Below, in pieces: positions 1 through 5,444 of a stretch of 8,170 bases of DNA (the stretch's first letter is position 1; each line of letters starts with the position of its first letter). Origin of the DNA: JANJTY01 sp038257155 (GTDB lineage: Bacteria > Pseudomonadota > Gammaproteobacteria > Xanthomonadales > Xanthomonadaceae). The stretch is taken from NCBI GenBank assembly GCA_038257155.1, contig JBBSJP010000085.1:1-8170 (forward strand). Reading direction: 5' to 3'. The notes beneath the pieces were generated by a model. It had not been told where the DNA came from, made no database searches, and saw only the letters and a program-made list of their open reading frames with translations. The translations under genes and the position numbers were made by a program.

Positions 1-157
1 AAGTAGCAGCAGAAGCGGCAGAACGCCGCGGAAACAGGCTCTACTTTGGGGGCTTAGTGCATTTCGAGAGAGTCACGGCGAGTGCCACGTTTGAAGCGGC
101 TCGAGAACGCGGGGAATCGACGATCAAAACTTTAAAAGCCACTTGTTCAGACCTTCC
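1..157. mobile_element. Probable terminal part of an IS5-family element, running off the left edge
   Basis: The stretch ends in acttgttcagaccttcc (about 141-157). Read from the outside this is GGAAGGTCTGAACAAGT, closely resembling the IS5 terminal repeat as I remember it (GGAAGGTGCGAACAAGT). It is followed directly by CTAA (158-161), which fits the YTAR target duplicated by IS5-type elements. No transposase is recognisable in these bases. A plus-strand frame is open from 3 to its stop at 159-161 without a convincing start or family. The other end and the transposase would lie left of the window. The IS5 assignment rests on one terminus only. Confidence 0.4.
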
Positions 158-162
158 CTAAG

Positions 163-291
163 TCAGTGCCATTCCACTCTGGCCCCTTTGTTTCGCTCCC
201 GAGCCACCACCGCTGCCGGCTTGCCGCCCGTGTTGAGCAGACGAACTGCCTCTCGCTTGAACTCTGCCGTGAACTTCTGACGCTTCTCCAT
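163..291 (-). pseudogene. IS3-family transposase OrfA, truncated after about 35 residues
   Basis: A minus-strand reading frame starts at ATG 291-289 behind a good ribosome binding site (GGAGG, 6 bases upstream). It begins MEKRQKFTAEFKREAVRLLN and continues TGGKPAAVVARE, the typical start of the helix-turn-helix OrfA of IS3-family elements, which is normally about 85-100 residues long. After ARE the sequence loses similarity (RNKGARVEWH) and stops at residue 42. The rest of OrfA and all of OrfB (the DDE catalytic part) are missing. The break lies close to the presumed IS5-like end at 157-161, so a second insertion or a deletion probably removed the remainder. It is non-functional as a transposase. 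Confidence 0.75.
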
Positions 292-324
292 CGAACACCT
301 CCGTGCGAGGATTGTCCTCGCTTT

Positions 325-353
325 GTGGTGTCCGAGAAATCGGGGCTAGTCCA
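325..353 (-). repeat. Terminal inverted repeat of the IS3-family remnant
   Basis: On the minus strand the bases begin TGGACTAGCCCCGATTTCTC and continue GGACACCACA, about 35 bases upstream of the OrfA start. The TGG...CCCC...GGACACC pattern is typical of IS3-family ends (a TG terminal dinucleotide, a C-run, then GGACACC). The outer edge is placed at 353. The partner repeat is not in the window, and no target duplication can be tested. Confidence 0.55.
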
Positions 354-375
354 ACCAGACCCCTTTAGTCGTTCG

Positions 376-1284
376 CTACATATCTAACCTTCGACCAGAC
401 AACGTAATGTCGTCGGCATCCAAGAGCTGCTGTGTACGAACAAGACCGTCGTTGGGTACTCGCCATAGGAACTTCCCGTTCTCGGCAGACACATGACCCA
501 ATGAAGGTTGTCGAAGCGCATCGGCCAGCGTGCCATCACCCACTCGTCGTGCCAAATGGCCTTCGCCAAGCAACATCAGAGGATAAACATCCCTCAAGTA
601 TCCATCACAAGCTCGATAGAAGCGTCTCTCATTACCCTGTTGAATGCCTATCTCGGCATTGTCTCGCCAATGCGAAAGCCGACGGGACTCTCGGCTCCCC
701 CATGCCCCCAAGGCGCGGTAGGAGGGCTCCACGGATATTCCCCAGTAGTAACCTAGCGGAGAAAACCGTGCGGGGAACAGGAACCCGTAAGCCGCGCAAC
801 TGCGAAACACTCGATCGCCCTCGAGCAGCAAATTCAGCGCAGCTTGCTCACTTAATGTCGCATTGATGGAGAAGAACGCAGATGTAGGCGCGCGAAGCGA
901 GCGCGCAAAGTAGATGGAAGGACGCCACGTGTCATCAATGGTGGTGCGACCTTTCGGAAAGAATTGGACTGTCTCAATCGCTCGATGAACCCTGCGGTCT
1001 GAAACGGACTCCCGCAGGGTTTTCAGCGAGTAGCGCACCGACAGGACCTGCTTGTCTCCCCCCACCAGCAGAACCTTAGGCTTCGAGTCGAACTTCCCAA
1101 ACCAGTTCTCTACGAGGTCAAGCGTTTGCGCCAGATGGCATTCTGATGAAATGCCGTCAAAGTAGAGACAAGTAGCGGGGCTAAGCTGCGGATTCGCCCC
1201 ACCAAGAAGATAGGCATACGGAGCCCATGGCTCAGCGATTGAGAGCGCAGATAAATCAGTGCTGAGAGGTGGAGGCACTAACAT
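376..1284 (-). CDS. Hypothetical protein, possibly immunity-like (302 aa)
   Basis: This is a long intact minus-strand frame. I favour the ATG at 1284 because it overlaps the stop of the upstream gene in the string ATGTTAG, an arrangement typical of translational coupling. An in-frame GTG at 1314 would add 10 residues; neither start has a clear ribosome binding site, and a stop lies just upstream of the GTG. There is no signal peptide or membrane segment, so it is probably cytoplasmic. Visible blocks are PWAPYAYLLGG near the N-terminus, PKVLLVGG in the first half, an aromatic block LGYYWGISVEPS, and a C-terminal block (ACDGYLRDVYPLMLLGEGHL, then FLWRVPNDGL). The last block recalls the C-terminal pattern of DUF3396/Imm52-like immunity proteins of type VI and polymorphic toxin systems, but this is from memory and weak. 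Function is otherwise unknown. It is the last gene of a minus-strand cluster ending 20 bases before the IS3 terminus. Confidence 0.65.
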   Translation of the reverse strand: MLVPPPLSTDLSALSIAEPWAPYAYLLGGANPQLSPATCLYFDGISSECHLAQTLDLVENWFGKFDSKPKVLLVGGDKQVLSVRYSLKTLRESVSDRRVHRAIETVQFFPKGRTTIDDTWRPSIYFARSLRAPTSAFFSINATLSEQAALNLLLEGDRVFRSCAAYGFLFPARFSPLGYYWGISVEPSYRALGAWGSRESRRLSHWRDNAEIGIQQGNERRFYRACDGYLRDVYPLMLLGEGHLARRVGDGTLADALRQPSLGHVSAENGKFLWRVPNDGLVRTQQLLDADDITLSGRRLDM

Positions 1285-1635
1285 GAGGTTTGCGCAATTC
1301 GGCTGCCCGTGCACATCGATCTGGAGTAATCAACCGACTTGAATTCTCCCATCCGGTCTCCTAACGCGCCTGCGTACTTCGCCTGCAAGGCTGCAGCATT
1401 CTGCCTCGGGGAAAGGACCTCAGTGATATCAATTTTGCCGTCCGGCCTGAGACCCGCCACGTGCGCCATTGGATAGGCTCACCTGCTCTCCGGACAGGCT
1501 GGGGCCCAACGGGGCCACCGCTTGGCTTGCCTTCAAACGCAGCCCAATGTCCTGCCATGCAAACTTGCCGGGGATTTGAGCTTGCGCGCCTACGCTCAGG
1601 GCGAGCGCCAGAATTCCCACGATGTAACGCTTCAT
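1278..1635 (-). pseudogene. Small exported protein gene interrupted by a frameshift
   Basis: Translation starts at ATG 1635 behind AAGGAA (spacing 5) with a clear signal peptide, MKRYIVGILALALSVGAQAQ, probably cleaved after AQA. The mature part begins IPGKFAWQDIGLRLKASQAV and runs to LSGEQVSLSNGA near 1460. In that frame it then ends as junk by 1429. The adjacent minus-strand frame takes over at the same place with HVAGLRPDGKIDITEVL and continues through SPRQNAAALQAKYAGALGDR to a TAG at 1278-1280. The two halves read as one ~118-residue protein split by a small indel around 1455-1462, for example a loss of two bases in GGCGCACGTGGCG. I recognise no family. The same-strand neighbours suggest an operon with the genes on both sides. 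It could be a real frameshift or a sequence error. Confidence 0.6.
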
Positions 1636-1721
1636 GCGTTTCCTTAGGCTCTTGGGGAGCCGGTCCTTAGGTGGTTGTATTTATGTAATGGGTCGTCAGG
1701 CTGGAGGGCGAACGGTCGGCG

Positions 1722-2054
1722 CTACCGGACTTGGCGTTCGCCCACGACGGAAACCGAGAAGGGCTCGACGTATACGTCGAGCACACGAAACAGCGGAGGC
1801 GCGATGGATTTATCCGCCCGCAGCGTTACGCGGTAGACGAGGAGCCCGTCTTCGTCCTTGCGCTGCTTGACCGAAAAGTCGCTGCTGGTAACTTCCCAGG
1901 TTCGAGTGACGTAGTTAGCCACCGCCGAGGTAGCATCCGCCCCTGAGCCGGGTTTGGTCTTGCCGTTTGGCGACCCTGATTGCGCGGTTGCGACGAACGG
2001 CAAAAACCCCAAAAAGAGCATAGCTGCACAGCAGACTGATCTGACAGACTTCAT
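1722..2054 (-). CDS. Small exported hypothetical protein (110 aa)
   Basis: The start at ATG 2054-2052 is preferred because it follows the purine-rich AAGGGAAGG about 6 bases upstream and begins a classic signal peptide, MKSVRSVCCAAMLFLGFLPF then VATAQS. Cleavage after ATA or AQS would leave a mature protein of about 85 residues in the periplasm or outside the cell. An in-frame upstream extension to 2168 exists but lacks these features. The mature part has a Gly/Ser/Lys-rich linker followed by alternating beta-type stretches (YVTRTWEVTSSDFSVKQRKD, then LLVYRVTLRADKS and DVYVEPFSVSVVGE). There are no cysteines after the signal peptide. No family is recognised. It is the first complete gene of the minus-strand cluster, 86 bases upstream of the frameshifted exported gene. 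Confidence 0.7.
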   Translation of the reverse strand: MKSVRSVCCAAMLFLGFLPFVATAQSGSPNGKTKPGSGADATSAVANYVTRTWEVTSSDFSVKQRKDEDGLLVYRVTLRADKSIAPPLFRVLDVYVEPFSVSVVGERQVR

Positions 2055-2322
2055 TTTAACCTTCCCTTTCAGCCCATTGGGGGCCGAACTCCCTGAACCC
2101 CATCCCCGCTGCATCCACTTGCTGCGGAGTACCATGCTGACGTTGTAGAGGTAAAGATTCGCACGCACAACGCGCCGCAGGCTGAAGTGCGACGTACTTG
2201 GGGTTTAAACGCTTGACTTGCCACTATTAAGAAAGATTCTTAGTACCCTGCTACACGTCGTAGGCAAATATCATCTGCTCCAACAAGATTGGTTCCAGAC
2301 ACCAAAACATCGCTATCGACCA
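2055..2322. other. Intergenic region upstream of the small exported gene
   Basis: About 270 bases lie between the gene stub and the 110-aa exported gene. The region is distinctly more AT-rich than the right half of the window. A weak promoter-like pair can be read on the minus strand (TTGTGC, 17-base spacer, TACAAC, around 2110-2140), matching the sigma-70 consensus only partly. Apart from this I see no gene or clear repeat. Confidence 0.3.
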
Positions 2323-2462
2323 TTAGGCGCCGATTTTTTCATCGTTGGCCAGCGTGGGTGCCTCTTCAACGCGAAACTGACCAGAGGGAGCGCGACCCTC
2401 GAGCATCCACAGTGTTCCCGTAGTCCCGATCGGTGCCAGCATCACAACCTGTCGCCTCGCTA
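2323..2462 (-). pseudogene. 3' stub of a minus-strand gene cut near the ISL3 insertion
   Basis: A minus-strand frame is open for about 46 residues, reading ARRQVVMLAPIGTTGTLWML then EGRAPSGQFRVEEAPTLAND, and stops at TAA 2325-2323. It reads like the C-terminus of a real protein and has no plausible start of its own. The frame is closed by TAA at about 2463-2465, a few bases before the ISL3 end at 2471, so the insertion probably removed the 5' part. No matching 5' part is obvious to the right of the IS. Family unknown. It points the same way as the small exported genes downstream and may once have headed that cluster. Confidence 0.4.
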
Positions 2463-2470
2463 ATTAAAGA

Positions 2471-2497
2471 GGCTCTTCTTGGAAACGTGTGGGTGAT
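2471..2497 (+). repeat. Left terminal inverted repeat of the ISL3 element
   Basis: The bases begin GGCTCTTCTTGGAAACGTGT and end GGGTGAT. Against the reverse complement of the right end, 20 of 27 positions match, including an uninterrupted 12-base inner block CGTGTGGGTGAT. Confidence 0.8.
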
Positions 2498-2528
2498 CTT
2501 CGTACGTTGACCACCCGGTAAGCGAAGC

Positions 2529-3812
2529 GTGACAAGGCTTTGCAGCCCTTCAGGGTTGCGCTCAAATCTGGCACGCTTTGCCGATGACTACTTCAACGAA
2601 GCGACCGACGTCTGCTCGATGCCTATCGGTTCCCCGGCTTCGGTCCGCAGGCGACGGTCAAGGGCGTGTTTGGCGATCCCAGGGCGCGCGTCATCACACT
2701 CGTTCGGCGGGAAAAAAACGGTCTGCGGGTGTTGTGGTCAGACACAGTCAGGCTGGCATGACCGCAAGCTCCGGCGCATCGGCGACCTGTCCTGTGGCGA
2801 CACCCGTGTCTGGCTGGCGTTCGAGGTGCGTCGGATTGACTGCCGGGCCTGCGGCAAGGTGAAGACCGAGGGGCTCGACTTCCTGGCCGACAATCCGTTC
2901 TACACCAAGCGCTTTGCCTGGCACGTCGGGCGACGCTGTCGGCAATCATCGGTAAGCGATGTGGCCAGGGAATTCAAGCTTGACTGGCAGACGGTCAAGG
3001 CGCTGGACAAGCAGTACATGACCGAGCAACTCAAGCGCGCCGGTATGCCCGGCCCGAAGGCGATTGGCATCGATGAGATATCGATTCGCAAAGGGCATAC
3101 ATATCGCATCGTGGTCAGCAATCTGATCCGCAAGCGGCCGATCTGGTTTGGCGGCACGGATCGCTCCGAAGCGAGCATGGCGATGTTCTGCGAAGCCCTT
3201 GGGACAAGGAAAGCCGCAGGAATACTACTAGCCGTGATGGACATGTGGAAGCCGTTTCGCAACGCCGCCCAGGCGCACGCGCCGCAGGCGGCGATTGGGT
3301 TCGACAAGTTCCACATCATGGCCCATCTGGGCAAGGCGCTCGATGCGGTGCGCAAGGCCGAATATGCACGGCTGTCGGGCACCGATCGCAGCTACATCAA
3401 AGGCCACAAGTACACGCTGCTGTCGCACCGGGCGAACCTGAGCCTCGACGGCAAGGCGGCGCTCAAGCGGCTGCTGGCGGCCAACAAGTGGCTCAATACC
3501 GCCTACCTGCTCAAGGAAAGCTTCGGCCAGTTGTGGGACTACCGACGTGAAGCCTGGGCGCGGCGGTTCTTCGATCAATGGTGCAGATCGCTGCGTTGGC
3601 AGCGGCTCGAACCCTACGAGAAAGTCGCCGCCATGATCGAACGTCACTGGGACGGAATCGCCGCCTACTGCCATCCCGAGAACAAGGTCTCGCCTGGCTT
3701 CGTCGAAGGACTCAACAACAAGATCCGTGTCATCCAGCGCCGCGCCTACGGCTTGCGCGACGAGGACTATCTGCGCTTGAAAGTGCTGACCTGCATGCTT
3801 CCGGAACTGTGA
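2529..3812 (+). CDS. ISL3-family transposase, N-terminus probably frameshifted
   Basis: This DDE transposase catalyses cut-and-paste movement of the surrounding IS. From about residue 62 the frame gives a normal ISL3 protein. It has a zinc finger with C66, C69, C105 and C108 (CGCC and CRAC pairs), a helix-turn-helix-like region (SDVAREFKLDWQTVKAL), and a catalytic core with D182 in GIDEISIRKG, D238 in AVMDMWKPFRNA and E393 in FVEGLNNKIRVIQRR. The first ~60 residues of the 427-aa frame (GTG start at 2529) do not look like the family. The expected N-terminus is found in other frames: ATG at 2584 (MTTSTKRPT), then LLDAYRFPGFGPQATVKGVF continuing to ITLVRR between about 2612 and 2711. The main frame takes over at a run of seven A's (2712-2718). 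Two one-base insertions would explain this, and undoing them gives a ~408-residue protein of normal length. The catalytic part is certain; activity is doubtful. Confidence 0.85.
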   Translation: MTRLCSPSGLRSNLARFADDYFNEATDVCSMPIGSPASVRRRRSRACLAIPGRASSHSFGGKKTVCGCCGQTQSGWHDRKLRRIGDLSCGDTRVWLAFEVRRIDCRACGKVKTEGLDFLADNPFYTKRFAWHVGRRCRQSSVSDVAREFKLDWQTVKALDKQYMTEQLKRAGMPGPKAIGIDEISIRKGHTYRIVVSNLIRKRPIWFGGTDRSEASMAMFCEALGTRKAAGILLAVMDMWKPFRNAAQAHAPQAAIGFDKFHIMAHLGKALDAVRKAEYARLSGTDRSYIKGHKYTLLSHRANLSLDGKAALKRLLAANKWLNTAYLLKESFGQLWDYRREAWARRFFDQWCRSLRWQRLEPYEKVAAMIERHWDGIAAYCHPENKVSPGFVEGLNNKIRVIQRRAYGLRDEDYLRLKVLTCMLPEL

Positions 3813-3823
3813 AATCGGATGAA

Positions 3824-3850
3824 ATCACCCACACGATTTCACGAATCCCC
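3824..3850 (-). repeat. Right terminal inverted repeat of the ISL3 element
   Basis: Read on the minus strand it begins GGGGATTCGTGAAATCGTGT and ends GGGTGAT, pairing with the left repeat at 20 of 27 positions. It lies 11 bases after the transposase stop codon. Confidence 0.8.
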
Positions 3851-4107
3851 ATAAAAATGGGCCAGGGTGGAGCGTGCCGGGTTTGACGGACAGCTGCTCA
3901 AGGCGCAATCCGGGCTTCCATATGGTCCCGCGTCCTGCGCCGGCGCGCGTGGATCGCACAAGCCAACGCCAGGAGCTGGTCGGAATGGATCAGTCGGCGC
4001 CGCGCCGGATTTCTGCTGGGCCGACTGGCTGAACGCGTAGCGGCTCAGTGTCCCTGGCACCGCTCCCATCCTCTTTGCCGCCTTTGCCATCCGCTTTGCC
4101 CGCGCAC
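3851..4107. other. Gene-free stretch between the IS and the terminator
   Basis: About 260 bases follow the IS. Plus-strand frames stay open in places (for example a stretch reading RAWIAQANARSWSEWISRRR near 3948-4007), but none has a credible start, ribosome binding site or known family. It may contain the eroded end of a gene interrupted by the IS; nothing can be claimed. Confidence 0.3.
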
Positions 4108-4136
4108 GGAAAAGCCGGGACGTGCCCGGCTTTTCC
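4108..4136 (-). terminator. Hairpin terminator after the SnoaL-like gene
   Basis: A perfect 12-bp stem, ggaaaagccggg pairing with cccggcttttcc, encloses a 5-base loop (acgtg). It lies 26 bases past the stop of the minus-strand gene that ends at 4163. The stem carries A4/T4 runs at its base, so it can act on either strand, although the T-run lies inside the stem and is short. The strand given is the one needed by the neighbouring gene. Confidence 0.7.
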
Positions 4137-4162
4137 GATCGTGGCTCCTGGCAGCGTTGCGA

Positions 4163-4660
4163 TTACGGGCTTGGGTTCACCACGGGTGCGAAGTTGGCAT
4201 GGACCAGCATCCACTTGCCGTCCTGTTTGACGTAGACGCGGGTGGATTTGGCGAGGTTGGGGTTCATCTTGCCCTCGCGGTCCTTGGTCACGCCGGCGTA
4301 GTTGTAGGCCAGGATCGCGGTATCGCCATAAACCTGGACGTGCGGGTTGATCATTTCCGAGACCATGCCCTTGTCGCCGCTCTGCAGCGAGGCGTCGTAG
4401 AAGCGCGCCGCGGTGGCCTTGCCTTCCACCAGCGTCGGAACGACGCCGTTGAACTCGGTGTAATCGTTGGCGACCGACGACCACGCCTGCGCCGCAGGCT
4501 TGCTCTGGTCTTCAGCGGACCATTGCGCCTTGGTCAGCGCCATGATTTCGGCGGCGGCTGGGTCGGGTTCGGCGGCGGCGAGCGGGCCGGCGGCCAGAAG
4601 CAGGCCGACGGCGAGCGGCAACAGCGCATGGCGCAGGGATTTCGCAATTGACAGGGTCAT
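4163..4660 (-). CDS. Exported SnoaL-like / DUF4440 (NTF2-fold) protein
   Basis: A 165-residue protein begins with a signal peptide (MTLSIAKSLRHALLPLAVGL then LLAAGPLAAA, cleavage near residue 30), so it should act in the periplasm or outside. The mature ~135 residues have the pattern of small NTF2-fold proteins of the DUF4440/SnoaL-like group. It has an N-terminal helix (EIMALTKAQWSAED), the conserved VANDYTEFNG, a KATAARFYDA helix, then strands VQVYGDTAILAYNYAGVTKD and STRVYVKQDGKWMLVHANFA. The WMLVHANFAP end is characteristic. The fold usually makes a small cone-shaped ligand pocket, but no substrate can be assigned. The start is well supported by GAGGAA about 8 bases upstream of ATG 4660. 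It is followed by a strong hairpin terminator and seems to be transcribed alone. Confidence 0.85.
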   Translation of the reverse strand: MTLSIAKSLRHALLPLAVGLLLAAGPLAAAEPDPAAAEIMALTKAQWSAEDQSKPAAQAWSSVANDYTEFNGVVPTLVEGKATAARFYDASLQSGDKGMVSEMINPHVQVYGDTAILAYNYAGVTKDREGKMNPNLAKSTRVYVKQDGKWMLVHANFAPVVNPSP

Positions 4661-4743
4661 CTGGATTCCTCATGGCTTGAGTGAAAGGCGCGGCTGAAGG
4701 ACGAAAACCGTCGCGATAGGGACGCTGCTGATCCAACGCACAT

Positions 4744-4764
4744 CCGTGGCACCGCCGGCCACGG
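4744..4764. other. Small perfect hairpin upstream of the SnoaL-like gene
   Basis: CCGTGGC and GCCACGG form a 7-bp stem around a 7-base loop, about 85 bases upstream of the minus-strand start codon at 4660. No T-run follows on either strand, so it is not a normal intrinsic terminator. It may lie in the 5' leader or promoter of the gene, or be chance in GC-rich DNA. Confidence 0.25.
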
Positions 4765-4852
4765 CACGAACCACGGGGGAGAGGCCTGGGCCCATCCGAC
4801 CCTACCTCCAGGCAATTACCGTCGACTGATGGCCGAGCGCGGCCTTCTTCCC

Positions 4853-4984
4853 GGCATCGGTGTTGACGTCTGGCGCGCGGATGTCGCGGTCGGGCCCGAT
4901 CATGCCGCGGAAGGCCTGCACGCAGGCATGCGAAAGCCGCTGCAGCTCGGTGTCCGCGAGCGCGGATGCCGCTTTAGGACCGCC
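4853..4984 (-). pseudogene. Fragment of a Glu/Leu/Phe/Val dehydrogenase gene
   Basis: The minus strand encodes ALADTELQRLSHACVQAFRG followed by MIGPDRDIRAPDVNTDA, which strongly resembles the glutamate dehydrogenase segment ending in IGP..DIPAPDVNT. Just upstream, GGxKxG-like bases (GGTCCTAAAGCGGCATCCGC) recall the conserved YGGAKGG substrate-binding motif but sit in another frame and lack the residues that normally follow. Only about 45 of more than 400 residues are present. After DVNTDA the frame runs into unrelated sequence and stops at 4802-4804. This is a relic, not a functional enzyme. It lies back to back with the DUF427 relic, in the same eroded 500-bp stretch. Confidence 0.6.
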
Positions 4985-5017
4985 CCTCGCATGCTCGACC
5001 ACCCATCCATCCAGGGC

Positions 5018-5300
5018 ATGAAGACCGCCATCTGGCGCGACACCGTCGTGGCCAGCGGCGACGATACGGTCGTGGTCGAGAACACCTTTACTTCCCAACC
5101 GCGCGCTGCTTCGCGAGCACTTGCGCCCCTCCCACCACACCAGCAGCTGTCCGTGGCAGGGCACCGCGTAGTGCTACGACGCGGCGGCCGACGACGCGGT
5201 CAACGCCAATGCGGCCTGGTACCACCCAGCGCCTAAGCAGGCGGCCGAGGAGATCCTTGGACGGGTGGCGTTCCGGAAGGGGGTGGAGGTCGGCGGTTAG
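5018..5300 (+). pseudogene. DUF427-domain protein gene, broken by two frameshifts and a stop
   Basis: The ATG at 5018 opens MKTAIWRDTVVASGDDTVVV then ENT, the start of a DUF427 protein (small ~90-residue beta-rich proteins of unknown role). The homology continues in the next frame as LYFPTA (5086-5103) and then in the third frame from 5103 as ALLREHLRPSHHTSSCPWQG TA. After an internal TAG at 5169-5171 it goes on CYDAAADDAVNANAAWYHPA, PKQAAEEILGRVAFRKGVEV GG, and stops at 5300. The order of blocks (YFP, SxxTxCPWKG, YYD, AAWYYPxPxxAAxxIxGRxAF) is exactly that of the family, so the gene was once whole. Two one-base deletions near 5085 and 5098-5103 plus the stop mean no functional protein is made. 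Confidence 0.8.
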
Positions 5301-5444
5301 CCGTTGGCGGTCGGACGCAGGCTTCGCTGAGGCGCCTCCAGCCCATCACGCTCGACGCGCCCCATCGCCGCAGGCGCACGGCAACGACCCGGCCTTCACG
5401 GCCTCTGGGTGCATATGGCGTTCTCGAGACCTTGGGAGCATTCC

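Larger units (their letters stand above)
2471..3850 (+). mobile_element. ISL3-family insertion sequence (about 1380 bp)
   Basis: The element is delimited by imperfect 27-bp inverted repeats that start with GG, as usual in the ISL3 family, and it holds one transposase-coding region filling nearly its whole length. Size, single gene and ends all fit ISL3. The expected 8-bp target duplication is not seen: the left flank is attaaaga and the right flank ataaaaat, AT-rich like ISL3 targets but identical at only 5 of 8 positions. The transposase start region is frameshifted, so the copy may be inactive. It truncates a minus-strand gene on its left. Confidence 0.85.

Noticed and set aside
2218..2463. 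Plus-strand frame of 81 codons
   Set aside because: No ribosome binding site and unconvincing protein sequence; the minus strand of the same region carries a better protein-like stub.
3900..4040. Possible gene remnant reading RAWIAQANARSWSEWISRRR
   Set aside because: No start, no known family, and all three frames are partly open in this GC-rich stretch.
4829..5236. Plus-strand open frame of 135 codons
   Set aside because: Its first part is the antisense of the dehydrogenase relic and its last part is the DUF427 gene read out of frame; only the middle (from 5018) is homologous.
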